Source: Rhodamnia argentea
Taxonomy: Eukaryota; Streptophyta; Magnoliopsida; Myrtales; Myrtaceae
NCBI RefSeq assembly: GCF_020921035.1
Contig: NC_063150.1
Span: 23,607,826-23,671,825 of the forward strand
Length of the DNA stretch: 64,000 bases
Reading direction: 5' to 3'
In this document: piece after piece, positions 10,576 to 21,930 of the stretch
How positions within the stretch are numbered: position 1 is the stretch's first letter
How the letters are laid out: every line of letters begins with the position of its first letter
Translations under genes and position numbers: made by a program
Notes under the pieces: generated by a model
The model's database searches: none
The model's input: the letters and a program-made list of their open reading frames with translations, nothing else
Told to the model about the DNA's origin: nothing

Positions 10576-10784
10576 CTACAGGAAAGTAAGGTGTATCTTG
10601 CATAGCTTTCTTAAGTAGATATATTTGCGTTAATACCTCGAAAAATTCAAAATTAACATATCTATGATAAATTTACTCAATTCTATTTTTTAATCTCAAA
10701 AAATTCCAAACCGATACACAATGTGATAAATTTACCCCAAACTATTTTTTATGACAAAAAATTCCTATAACAATTTGGGATTTT

Positions 10785-11542
10785 TGGTGAGCAAATTGGG
10801 ACGGATTGGCCGGGACAGGATCGGGACCCAACCGGACCAACCGGGTTGGTCCGATCCTTCAGGGGGCGGTGCGGTACCCGGTTCTATGGTGGACGGGACC
10901 GGACCGGACCACCTAACGTATATATAATTATAAGTTAGGTTTAAGTCTAACGAAAATAATATTCTACGACTAGCAATTCATTATACACACACACACACAC
11001 ACAATTAAAAAAAAATTAAACTTTTTTGAAGAACTAGTTAACCTAATTTTCCCATCTTCTACTCGACACTCACTCCTCTCCTCTCGGGTTTCGCTTTCGT
11101 AATGTAGCTATGGTTGGCGCTCGCTCCTCTTGCCTTCATCTCTCTGCTTGCTCTTCTCGCAGTCCCATCTCTCACCCGTCCACGTCATCACTCTACTAGC
11201 ATCTTGCAGCCACCGGCAAGTCCTACCGCGGCTACTGGCGTTGTCAACTCGTCGCTTCCTCTCCTCATCTCCATCCTTGCTTGGTCGCTTCGATCTCATG
11301 TGATAGTTGTATGATGGTCATATATATGTATTCTTAGGTTGGATGGTTGAGATTGAAAGTTATTAGTTTAGATCTAAAGGTTAGATTTCTATAAGCTGAT
11401 GGTGTTAGCGGTCCTACTAGGACCGGACCTCTAGTCTAGGTTCGGTATGCTCTCGGTCCCGAAATTTTGAGGATCGGGACAACCAGTCTGGTCCTTGGTT
11501 CCATATTGGGATCGGGCCAACCCGGACCATGCACACCACTAG
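10785..11542. mobile_element. GGTTCCGG-family (hAT-like) element, longer form
   Basis: The right end, on the complement, reads TAGTGGTGTGCATGGTCC, like other hAT-like elements here. The left end GGTGAGCAAATTGGGACGG is degenerate, so the start is approximate. It carries CCGGACCAACCGGG-type runs at both ends, an (AC)n tract (10985-11002) and a CT-rich centre. The open stretch at 11114-11314 looks like a hydrophobic leader but lies wholly inside the element. Confidence 0.55.
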
Positions 11543-11660
11543 ATAAATTTAGCCCAAATTATTTTTCTGACCACCAAACCCTAAAATCAGTATACTTGTG
11601 ATAAGTTTACACTAAACAGATTTTTGACCACAAAAAATCTCAAACTAATATAATTGTGAC

Positions 11661-12141
11661 CTAGGAAGCACATACACTCTCTAGAAGCTTCCGTGTCGAG
11701 TTGGACGCATGTCGTGTCCGACACTCTTCGACATACGATCGATATATGTTCAACAGGTGTCAAACATCCGACACATGATTAGTGCTTCGGACAAGCCGGC
11801 GACACACGAATCCAGCATCCCGACACACACGAGGTTAATTTTAAACATTTTCAATATAAATCTATTAAAAATATATGTACTTAAGTTATATACCCAGCCA
11901 TCCCAAATTAATATACCCAGCCAGCCAAAAAAAAAAAATATGTAATCGTGAATCCCTAGTGGAAGAAGAAAAAAAAAATTCATTGGCGATATTTTTATAT
12001 ATACATGATAATTTATCATGTATATATACAAATATATATTTAATATACAGTATGTTCCAACGTATGGAAATTTTCTATTTCTTGAAAAATGATGTGCCGG
12101 CGTGTCGTGTCGTGTTGTGTGTTTGTGTTGGTGCTACTCAG
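11661..12141. mobile_element. hAT-like MITE, CTAGGAAGCAC family, second copy
   Basis: Begins CTAGGAAGCACATACAC. The complement of the right end is CTGAGTAGCACCAACAC (13 of 17 identical). It is related throughout to 8190-8657 (shared CCCAGCCATCC, GTGTCGTGTCGTG and similar). The flanks ATTGTGAC and CTTATGAT are a plausible but decayed 8-bp duplication. Confidence 0.65.
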
Positions 12142-12180
12142 CTTATGATATATTTACTCTCTATTAGTTTTCGTTAAATT

Positions 12181-12492
12181 GGGTTAATACCTCAAAAAAT
12201 ATCAAATTGATACATATGTGATAAACAGAGGATAAAAATCATAAAGCGATACACTCATCAACTGTCACATGTTATCTAACTAAATATTTTGAGGGTAAAA
12301 TTTAATAAAAACTAATGGAGGGTAAATTTTTGGTCATCAAAAAAATTAGTTTTGAGTAAATTTGTAATTAGTGTATCGGTTTGTGATTTTTGGTGGTCAA
12401 AAAATAATTTATGGTAAATTTGTTACATATGTACCAGTTTGTGGTAAATTTATTACAATTATACAAATTTGGGGTTCTTCATGGTATTAATA
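12181..12492. mobile_element. Foldback-type MITE, second complete copy
   Basis: Left end GGGTTAATACCTCAAAAAA; right end TTCTTCATGGTATTAAT. The arms contain the same ~50-bp units as 5639-6162 in opposite orientations. Confidence 0.55.
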
Positions 12493-13842
12493 ATAATATT
12501 TATGACCTTCCATTGTTTTATGAAGTTTTCAGATTTAGATGTGTGAAAGCCCCAAATGATTAGCAATTTCCTTGTCCCTCTCTCTCACTAAGGAGCTTAG
12601 TAATATTTATGATGATACATTTTTTAATGATGCATTTTTTTTTCGTGCTCTCAATAAAGTGAGACAAGTTTTCATGTAAACTCATAAATTAATATAACAT
12701 CAAATTTATTTGTGTATTTATTTTATGTGCGATGTTAATGATGATGTAGCTAGGGTTATCACCTAGAAATGGGATTTTGAAACTTGTTTGGAAAATAACG
12801 AGGAATTAAAAAAAAAACTAAGCATAGAGTTTTATTTTAGAGTATGAACAAGAACAAGATTGAGATAACCTTAGAGTCTGTCTACGCACAATTTAACTAT
12901 CAAGTATAATAACAAAGAGTTTAAGGGATAAATAATTTTCATAGAGTGTTCATAGTGTTTCGGCTTAGATTAAGCTTACGTTCACTTCTTCAAGGCGACA
13001 GCCAATCGGCTGGATTCCATTAGTGAATTGCTCAAAAGTTACAACTTGATGATCTATCACTCAATCTCTTTAAATGAAAACCTATAAGAACAACTGTTTT
13101 TGGATAAAGAATAAATAGAACAGTAAGCTTTCTTGAACTTTGGAATTTTAGATTCTCGACTCTCTCTTTTTCTCTTCAGCCTTGAAGTCTCCTTTTATAC
13201 TTCCTCACATTCAATCTAGTTGCTGCAAGGTCTTCACAGGATCGCTCTCCAATCTTCTTGTTAGACAAAATTGTATAACAAGGATTTCATAGTTGTCGAG
13301 ATTAGAAAATAAAATCTGCTATTAATAAGATTGCTCGTACAATCACAATCTGGATTTTTAAAGATAGAATTCTTTCTTTTGTAATAAATCATCTTCTTCC
13401 TCAATTCACGTACTTGATAGATATCCAATGATTTTCATGATTGATGATTCAAGAATGAATCCAGCACGATATACTAGTCATGGTGATAATATAATATCTC
13501 AAAAACATCGTCATGAGCCTGTATTCACGCATTAGCATCAAAGCTTGACTTACAAGATCAACTCCTACACATAATCATTTCTCAACTTATGAATGTATAA
13601 GAACGATGTGCAAAAAGGTAGTTCATTGCATTAACATAGGTTCTAGAAAATATGAATTGTTTTGTCAACTTCAAAATTAATTAATAGTTTTTCTCAACGA
13701 ATGCTATTTTAGGATCATGTGACCATTAGACCGAACACATGTCCGTCTATGCTTCTGTTGAATGTTTAAGGAGTTAATACAGAGAACCAAGACAATTTTT
13801 TTCATTGTGTGAAAATTTTTTGAAAAAATGGAGGGTTGTACA
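12493..13842. other. Intergenic, possible LTR-like debris
   Basis: About 1.3 kb, AT-rich, without a supported ORF. 12830-13270 has the texture of a retrotransposon LTR fragment, but I find neither paired repeats, nor a primer-binding site, nor a flanking duplication. Left unassigned. Confidence 0.35.
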
Positions 13843-14167
13843 TAGAGGGGGCCAGTTCAACGGAACCGCCGGTTCCGGTTCGGGAACCGGCGGTTCTGGT
13901 TCCAATAAAAGGTGGAACCGGAACCGGCCCTTGAAGAGCCGGTTCCGGTTCCGGGTTTGGAACCGCCGGTTCCGGTTCGGTTCCGGTTCGGAACCGCCCG
14001 GTTCCAAAGCCCAATTACTCTTTTTATCAAACCTACTCCTCTTTCTTTTTTTTTTTTTTAAACCGGGTTGGAACCGTGGGCCCGGTCAACGGGCCGGTTC
14101 CGGGTTGGAACCGTGGGCCCGGTCAACGGGCCGGTTCCGGGCCCACGGGTCCATTTGGCACCCCCTA
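13843..14167. mobile_element. hAT-like MITE, GGTTCCGG family
   Basis: Terminal inverted repeats TAGAGGGGGCCA and TAGGGGGTGCCA (10 of 12 identical). Flanks GTTGTACA (13835-13842) and GTTGTACG (14168-14175) form an 8-bp duplication with one mismatch. The body is packed with GGAACCGG/CCGGTTCC repeats plus a T tract. ORFs across it on both strands are artefacts of these repeats. Confidence 0.87.
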
Positions 14168-14175
14168 GTTGTACG

Positions 14176-14327
14176 TATACTTTGTAACCCGTGAAACCAA
14201 CAAGTTCCAAACTAGTTCCAAGCACCTATAGAATTATTCCAAGTACCAAAAATTAAGAAACAATACCTACAAGATAGGTTCTAGGGTAGGGCAAATGTTC
14301 TACCCCCATTAGGACCTACCCATCCCT
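14176..14327. mobile_element. Probable hAT-like remnant (TCAGGGATGGG end)
   Basis: The complement of the right end is TCAGGGATGGGTAGGTCC, a typical hAT-type terminus. The body is GTTCCAA/GGTTCTA-rich. The left end is lost or lies at the neighbouring element. Confidence 0.4.
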
Positions 14328-14739
14328 GATAAAATGCTTGGATTTTTTAAAGCTTAAAATGACAATGGTGAGAAATCCAATAAAATAGGTAGCAATTTGA
14401 GATATTGAGGAAATTGCTGAGGATAAAGTACGCCTTGCAGAAATTGCTGCAGTGTTGCTTCTTCCACAAACAAAATTTGATTTTGTTAATAACTGCAATG
14501 TTAAGGACCTAATAAAAAAAGATTTGTTATTTTCAAATCAGTTCATTTGAAATCAATATATTTTCATTATAAATAAGATTTGTCGAATTTCCGGGAGCAC
14601 TCATCATTAAGGAGAGTTTGAGCAACTTTTGTTGATTAATAAGGTTGCCAAGCCAGACGCATTTGTTAAGGACAAAAAAATGTCGTTTTTTCGAGGGAAA
14701 AAAAAGTTAGGATAAAATAAACTCGTGTTTTCAAATTTT

Positions 14740-15618
14740 TAAAATTGTAGGCATATAGTTTCGTTGATAATAATATGGCTAGCTAAGTTTTTTCTTATTT
14801 TAGTCCAGGAACAGAGTCAACACTTAGCAGAAAATGAATTAATTCCATGCCTTGGTGATTCATGTGCATTTGGAGTGATTGAGAAAGTTGAAGATAATTA
14901 GGAGTAAAGACACCAAGATGCGAAGCAGACTCTAAATATTGTACTGTCCAAGAGATTTGTGACTCGAAAGCATTAACTAAATTTCAGAGATTAACAGAAA
15001 AAAATCAAGAATTTGACACAAGAACAATAAGACCTGTTTTTGCAATGAGCCGGGCCTGAACAAGAATAAATTTGAATCAGTGATGCATTGCAAGATCGAT
15101 AAGCCGATTTACTTGATCTTGGTGGTCCGAGAAATGTACGAATCGTCACACACCGGCGACTCAAGATGGAAAATCACATGCCTTGGCAAGCCATGGATTT
15201 TATCCCTTTCTCGCCCATTAATCGACTGATATTTCGAGCTACATTGAGCATTCAGTCACAAACAGCAGCATGAGAAGTGCCAAAATGGTGTCAAAGCAGT
15301 TGAACAGAGACAATTTTAAGACATGAGTTGTAAACAGCATGAAGATGAAGGAGCTAAATGAAATGTGTGATTCCCATTGAGGTTTTGCTAGTAGCTCTTT
15401 CTCTTAACTCTAGCAATTCATATTGCACGACTAGCGACCCTGTTAAACCGACCAAACAAAGCTTTCCATATTCATAAACATTGAGAAGATTCAAAAGTAA
15501 GGAATCAAACACAAAAGTTACGAACAAGCATTCTTGACACCGAAATCATCCGTTGTCCAGCAAGAGATCCACACTGCCAGTGATGAAATCCCAGAATGGG
15601 AAATGAAGAAGAAAACTT
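14740..15618 (-). repeat. Duplicated 3'-flank of gene A
   Basis: Collinear with 20925-21930 (below gene B) and 29935-30897 (below gene C). It lacks a ~125-base segment present in B (about 21252-21376) and C, so A suffered a deletion here. It probably contains the 3' UTR of gene A next to the stop codon. Confidence 0.65.
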
Positions 15619-17784
15619 TCAGCCTGATTTCTCAAAGGAGAACCCTTTGAGAGGCGTGTATCTCGCGAGAATCTCAGCCATTCGCTTTTCGGCAGTTTTC
15701 TTCTTCATTTCCCATGCTGGGATTTCAGCACTGGCAGTCTTGATCTCTCGCGCGACAGCTGATATAGAGCTTGCCGTGATTTTCTGCTCAGCAACCACCT
15801 GATCTTTTGCCTTATTCTTCGACTCAAGGTCACGAACAAGTTCGGCTTTCCTACACTGAAGCTGCGCAATTTGTTCATCTATTTCTCGCACAAGAGATGA
15901 CTTGGAATCTATCTGAGACCGCAATTCCCCTGCTCCCTTCTTCAGCTCACTGAACTCCCTCTTGATAGAAGAAACCTTTTCCTTCATGGCCCGAAGATCT
16001 TCAAAAAATTTGTTAGCCTGCTCAGCAATTCCCTTAGTGCATAGAAAAACCTCGCCTGCTTTGGGGATTTCTTCGACCAATTTCAACTTAAGCAATTGAT
16101 CAACAGTCAAGATGGGATCAGTACCGAGCTTCTCAACTGAATGACTAATCTCTTCCAAGTACTTTGAGGACAGCAAGCACGAGAAATCCAGGGCAAGAAT
16201 GGAAGAAAGTTTCCTGCGATGAGTAGACATTTCCTCTGCCATCTCAGAACCTACAAAAGTGAAAGGAGTCCGTACCTGAGTTTCATCATCGTGCTGAGAA
16301 AGAATATGTTCCAAAGACTTTCGACAGTCATCAACCCCTTCTTCACAAAACTGAGCATGAAGTTCCTCAACTTTTTGCACATCTTCTGCCTCAGAAGCAT
16401 TGGTTGCATAGAAGCTAGAGCCAATACTTTGGTCAGGAGCAACGTCTTCAACATCAACTTGCGACTCAGAGCCACATTTTGAATATCCACTTCCATCACT
16501 TGTGCTACCATCCTTCAGGGAACTCAAGTCAATTACCGACTCCTCATCTCTAATGTCGGCTTGAGCTGATATTTTGTACGATTGTCGGGTTTTGTGCCTA
16601 GGGAAGGCTTGTGATGTAGCTGGTCTCGATTTTTTCATCCTCTGGGAATTACAGGGGGCCTTGTTTTTCCGCTTAGATGCAATTTCGTCCCCTGGTACCT
16701 GTGGAAAGAGATCTGGATGCAATTCTGCATGTCAGAGTGATCCAAAAATAGCTACACCGGAACAAAATGCCAAAACTTTTTCAAAATATTGGGACAACCA
16801 AGAACTTGAACAGCATTTTAATTTAGCTAGTCTTGGCTCAACATCTTTAGGCAACATGGCCGCCAGTGTACATTTCTCTGATAACAAAATCATTAAACCA
16901 GAATACATAAATAAGATCTATTACCTCTGAGAATGTCGCTGGCAAATGAAAAGGGCTTTCTCTGGAAATTGAACCGGAAAAGGCGATAGTATGTTGAGTC
17001 ATTAAAATCTAGGCCTTAGCGATACTAGCAGTTATCTAGATTACAGACGGCATAGTGAAACACAGAGGAAACTTTCGTTTAAATCACTTCCCCACTAGAA
17101 GAAATGCCGGAACTCATGCTCGACTCAAATTCCCTTTGTGGAAATAACAGGATCCTCGGAGTAATTTGAAGCTCCGCATATTTGGTGTTCTCATTGCAGA
17201 CAGTAAAATGCAAATATAAAGACTATGGCTCTTCAAATTATTGTTAAAGCCATACTGACCAAAGAGATGAACAGAACACGAGCTTCCAAACAAGAGCTTA
17301 TTCAAACGTTATGATCATAGTAGACCTTCCACGTGCTGAAACATCAGACTTCCGAATTGAATGATGGGTCAACAATGAGATAACGAAAGCTATTTAAGAC
17401 ACAACCCTCACCTTCGTGCCAGTGATGCTTCGTAGAGGGAACCATCCAGCTAAAAGAAGCAAAGAACTCATTGACATCTGAGTTCGGAAACTGCAAAGAG
17501 ATATAGTGTGCAAGCGAAGGCTCGCTCTTGAAGCGATTATCACTGCCCTGGACACAGAGACGCTTTGGAAGATATAAGAACCTGTCTTTATAGAAACCAG
17601 AGCGATAGGTCCTCTTGCCGACCCACCAACGCCAAGTATCGCCAGGATTTGGCCAATCTTCGGGAGCATAAGGCAACCCTTCACCCACAGTATTAGGTTC
17701 GACAGGGTAGAGGCCTAATCTTTTCATCTTCATTGCCTTCTCTGTCAAAACTTCAATTCCAGTTGCTTGCTTCCCCTTCTCCAT
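15619..17784 (-). CDS. DUF7081-type coiled-coil protein, copy A
   Basis: Two exons on the minus strand, 17784-17412 and 16724-15619, joined GT-AG (donor GAAG/GTGAGG, acceptor ATGCAG/AATTGC), give 492 residues. The start MEKGKQ is shared by all copies. Residues ~34-120 form the conserved plant domain (GEGLPYAPEDWPNPGDTW, then SGFYKDRFLYLPKRL and FFASFSWMVPS), which I recall as DUF7081. A basic, nuclear-signal-like stretch (KRKNK...KKSR) follows at ~140-160, then an acidic serine-rich linker, then a coiled coil at ~366-480 (RAMKEKVSSIKREFSELKK onward). A 5'-UTR intron (18338-17817) is conserved in the array. The fold and splice sites are clear. Function is unknown to me; a nuclear scaffold or chromatin-associated role would be a guess. 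Confidence 0.8.
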
Positions 17785-17816
17785 AATGCTCCTGAGTTAA
17801 CACGACAAGCAGCGAC

Positions 17817-18338
17817 CTAGCAGTAAAATGCCATCTCAGAACAACTTAAAACGTTACAGCATGATGCTAAAACTCAGTACCTGACAACATAACTAGCTCC
17901 TATCATCAAAACGTGCTAATCCACACGGGTATTTAGTCAAAACAGGCTTTTGAAACGCAAGAGACAGAAATCTCTTCCACTGGTTCAGGAGAAAGATTGA
18001 AACTTTAGCAAGGTAAGCACCGGGAAGAGCGACCTTATTCAAGTTCAGAAAGTCAAGAACAGTAAAACTGATGGGACAGACAAAAATTCCCACAAATTTA
18101 ACATGAGGAACAAGTTAGAATCTGAAACATGCATTCACTTGGAAAAAAATTTAGAACACCAAGAAAAAGTCCAAAATAAAGGCAAAATGCAAGTGAAAAT
18201 GAGACCTTTATGCAAAGAGTCGATAATGATGAGGAGATGGCAGAGCCGAGAAAGAACAAAGAAGATCACAAAGCCACAATCAACGTGTGCACAGCAAAGA
18301 CTTTAACCCAGCTTGAAATGAATGCCTTTACGCTTTAC
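17817..18338 (-). other. Leader intron of gene A
   Basis: Donor GAG/GTAAAG at 18338 and acceptor ...CTAG at 17817 on the minus strand. Equivalent introns are at 510-17 (copy 0), 24613-24147 (B) and 33766-33261 (C). Conservation of both splice ends in four copies supports it; it lies wholly in the 5' UTR. Confidence 0.55.
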
Positions 18339-18478
18339 CTCGAGACTTTGAGGTTGAAGATGGTTGAGCACTTTCTGGTTCTGTATTCTAGCTTTCTTGT
18401 TCTCTGAAGCCTTCCTGAAATGAGGTACAGAGGAGATACTGCCTTATTAGTACAACGAACCGAAATGACCCTTTTACC

Positions 18479-19380
18479 CCTGCATGTGCATGGTCAGCAT
18501 CTTTTGGGAAAATTTCAAAAAAGGGCCCGAAATCCTTTTTATATCCCGTTCTTGTTTCCATGATAAGCAGCTGCTGATGAGTGGAATTAGTTGAAAATCG
18601 ACCTGCAATCCCTTTCTTGACCACGTTTTTTCCGAACATAGTTGGGGTTGGAGAAAGGAAATTACTTCCATAGATTAATGATGATGCTTGGATTTGATTG
18701 ACGTAGCTTCGCACCGGGATTGCTGATCTGCCACACCCAAGTGTTGCCTGGACTTGGCCAATCTGGCGGTCTTAGAGAAAATTAAATGTGATTTATAGCT
18801 TCCTGTTATAGGAACTCTGTTCCTGTTTGGTCTTGTTTTCTATTTGATTAGGGACTCATTTACAACCGACGAAATTCTACAAGAGTTACTTAAAACCGAA
18901 GGAGCAGAACGAAGCTTGGTCTAGCGCTCAAGACTTTTTCTTGTAGGTGGGGCGGAGAAATTCGAAAACAGATCAAACTTAATTGAGCCGAACCGCTGAG
19001 TTCAGTTCATGGGTTTGGCTTTTCGTGTCCAGTTGGTTCGTTTTGGTTATCAGGGAAAGCCGAAAGAACGACAGAGCAAGCTTAAGAAAACTGGATCTTG
19101 AACATATTTAACGCTCTGCATTCCTAAATCAATGGCGAATCAAAGATTTCAGACAGTCTATCTAAGCCTTCTTCACCAAGTTGAGTGTCAAGTCCCAGGA
19201 GTTTCCCAAGATATGGTGCCTCACAAGCATTGCATGAGTCGCAGCTTTGGTCAATAGAAATCTCCTCGCTGTCATACTCGGAGTCAGGGCCTCAAGTTGA
19301 ATCCCCCCCACCTGTATCGCTTGTACTGTCATTCACAGAGTACTATCGATTCAAAATCAGCACGGCCTTAACAAACTGAT
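18479..19380 (-). pseudogene. Decayed chimeric block, second copy
   Basis: Collinear with 6720-8060 but shorter. 18547-18710 is the TSR2-flank-like part, 18725-18770 the stump of a DUF7081 first exon (AGTGTTGCCTGGACTTGG, complement of the WPNPGDTW region), and 19150-19350 the second-exon-like part (IDQS and CNACEA-like sequence on the minus strand). Only the stump of the first exon remains, so a deletion separates it from its 6.9 kb sister. The 108-codon ORF at 18388-18714 crosses leader and block and is probably not a gene. Confidence 0.55.
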
Positions 19381-19499
19381 CTTTCTGTCTAAGGACAATT
19401 TGTTTTTTGTTTTTTTTCAATTCACTGTCTTTTTCGTCTAATAAGTAATCGTTAAATTAGAAACGAAAATATTTTCTCAGTAAATACAATGATTAAAGA

Positions 19500-20480
19500 G
19501 TCCCTCGGAAGCACTCGTCAACAATACATTTGTTGCTAAAATATTTGTCAAGTGAAGTGAATATAAGTTTTAGCTAACTTTAGAAAAATTGAAATTTCTC
19601 GGACATAAACCCTGTAAAACAACATAAATTTGCTTTTGTGGAATTACGTGATACGTATGTTGTAATTTTGTCGAAGTAGAATAAAAGGAGAAGTTTCTCT
19701 TTTTTTTTTCTTTTTCACGAGAATAGGGAAATTATGAAAGAAAATTTTAGAGTGCGTCGCATGGGGGCATTGGCTTAGGGAAAAGTCTTGCCTGACCGTA
19801 CACGGTACTAACCGTGTTAAGCTTGCTATAAGGATTTTTTTCACAATTTCTTTTTTTTTTTTTTTTTTTGGTATTTGCCCGCCACAAGTTTGTCGCTGGC
19901 ATTTGACCGTCCATTGTCAAATAACAGCGAGTAAACCTCTTAGGTAAGACTTCTAAGTTGAAACTCATTATCAACACAATAACGAATGGCCATTAATAAG
20001 TGCCTTAGGGGCAATTTCTAAAATCTAAAAGGAGTACTTTAAATGAAGTCCTGATAAATAAATATGTGCTTTATAAGTTTTATCGATCTCTATTTTCTTC
20101 TCCTCAATCTATTTTTTTAATGTAACAAATTTTGATTTCTATTTAATTAGATATAGCTGAATTACATGTCATATAAGTAAGAGCTTATTATTAGATATAG
20201 TTGTAGGCTTATAGCGTTTGAAACATACAAAATCATGGCACGGATAACAGGTGCTGCTACAAACCTTTTCGTGTAGGTTTCAGGATGGGCATAATAAGAG
20301 CTTCAAGAGTAGGTTTTAAGGCTCCACTTGTTTCGCAAAAAATGAATCATTTAAAAGCTAGTTGATTATCGTAAACATCACTTGAATTAATTAGTCAATA
20401 AAAATATTTTTATAATCGGCAATAATTTGTGTTTGAATATTTGCATAGAAAATGAAAATATTTTTATAAGCTTGTTTCCT
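19500..20480. repeat. Array spacer, second copy
   Basis: Collinear with 8160-8189 plus 8666-9765, without the hAT-like insert found there. No gene seen. Confidence 0.65.
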
Positions 20481-20924
20481 GGAACATAATTTTAGGCAGT
20501 TACCAAACGCGTTTTGATTCTCTAAAACTCATACGGAGAACAATATCAGAAAAAGTTATTTTAATCAGAATCACTTTTTCGGATCAGAATGGTTGTCATG
20601 CGGGCCCTTAGCTTCCCTCGGGAAACTTGCAATTGCCCTCGGTTTGAGGAGTAGGAAGGCATGAAAAGAAGATAATGGCTGGCAAGAGAGAAAACGTCAA
20701 AGGCGTGGGAAAGAAGAAGAAGGAAAAGGTCACCCATAAGGAAAAAAAGAAGAAACAAAATAAAAAAAGAGTTGCCCAAATAAAATAAGGGGATTATTTT
20801 TATAGAATTATAATTGAAATGGTGGGCCATACAAGGGATAATATCACCAAAACATTGAAATAATGAGTGTGAAAGCCAAAAGAGAAATGGAAAAAACAGT
20901 TGCCCTTTTTAAAATCGTGGGCAT
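20481..20924. other. Unit-specific insertion, nature unclear
   Basis: About 440 bases present between the two array spacers here and absent from the first unit. It contains GTTACCAAACGCGTTTT, a sequence style common at MITE ends, and an A-rich centre. Ends and flanking duplication were not resolved. Confidence 0.35.
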
Positions 20925-21930
20925 ATAGTTTCGTTCAAAATGATATGGCTAGCTAAGTTTTTTCTTATATTAGTGCAGGAACAGAGTCAGCACTTAGCAG
21001 AAAATGAATTATTTTCATGCCTTAGTGATTCATGTGCATTGGGAGTGATTGAAAAAGTTGAAGATAATTAGGAGTAAAGACACCAAGATGCGAAGCAGAC
21101 TCTAGATATTGTACTATCCAAGATATTTGTGGCTCGAAAGGATTAACTAAATTTCAGAGATTAACAGAAAAAAATCAAGAATTTGACACAAGAACAATAA
21201 GACCTGTTTTTGCAATGAGCCGGGGGCTGAACAAGAATAAACTTAAATCGGTTAGCTTTAAGCAAAAATATCGAAAAGAATTCTCAAAGTCCTAGAATAC
21301 ATTTTTCTGTTAATTCGCTGCATAATCAGAAAGTAGAAAGAGTTTTCAAGTTGAAAGCGCTGGTAGGTTCTAGACAATGATGCATTACAAGATTGATAAG
21401 CCGATTTACTCGATCTTGGTGGTCCGAGATATCTACAATTCGTCACAAACCGGCGACTTGAGCCGATAAATCACATGCCTTGGCAAGCCATGGGTTTCAT
21501 CCCTTTCTCGCCCATTAATCGACTGATACTTCGAGCTACATTGAGCATTCAGTTGCAAACAGCAGCATGAGAAGGGCCAATATGGTGACTATGCAATTGA
21601 ACAGAGACAATTCCAAGACATGAGTTGTTAATGGCATGAAGATGAAGGAGCTAAATGAAATGTGTGATTCACATTGAGTTTTTGCTAGTAGCTCTTTCTC
21701 TTAACTCTAGCAATTCATATTGCACGACTAGAGCGACCCTGTTAAACCGACCAAACAAAGCTTTCCGTGTCCACGTCCATTCAAGATAAACATTGAGAAG
21801 ATTCAAAAGTAAGGAATGAAACACAAAAGCTACGAACAAGCATCCTTGACACCGAAATCATCCGCTGTCCAGCCAGAGATCCAGACTGGCAGTGCTGAAT
21901 TCACAGAATGGGAAATGAAGAAGAAAACTT

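Larger units (their letters stand above)
10628..12180. mobile_element. Foldback MITE split by two later insertions
   Basis: Pieces of the foldback family at 10628-10784, 11543-11660 and 12150-12180 carry its ~50-bp unit (GATAAATTTACxC...TTTTTGACCAC). They become collinear once the inserts at ~10785-11542 and 11661-12141 are removed. This is a three-layer nested insertion. Confidence 0.6.

Noticed and set aside
11114-11314. Small secreted-protein-like ORF with hydrophobic start
   Set aside because: Lies wholly within a hAT-like element (10785-11542) and is overlapped by an equally long ORF on the other strand.
12830-13500. Possible solo LTR
   Set aside because: Texture only; no TG...CA ends with duplication and no primer-binding site were found.
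13774-14194. Glycine/serine or proline-rich ORFs
   Set aside because: Produced by the GGTTCC repeats of the MITE at 13843-14167.
16219-16511. ORFs opposite or in another frame of exon 2 of copy A
   Set aside because: Shadows of the coiled-coil exon; the same shadows appear over copies B and C.
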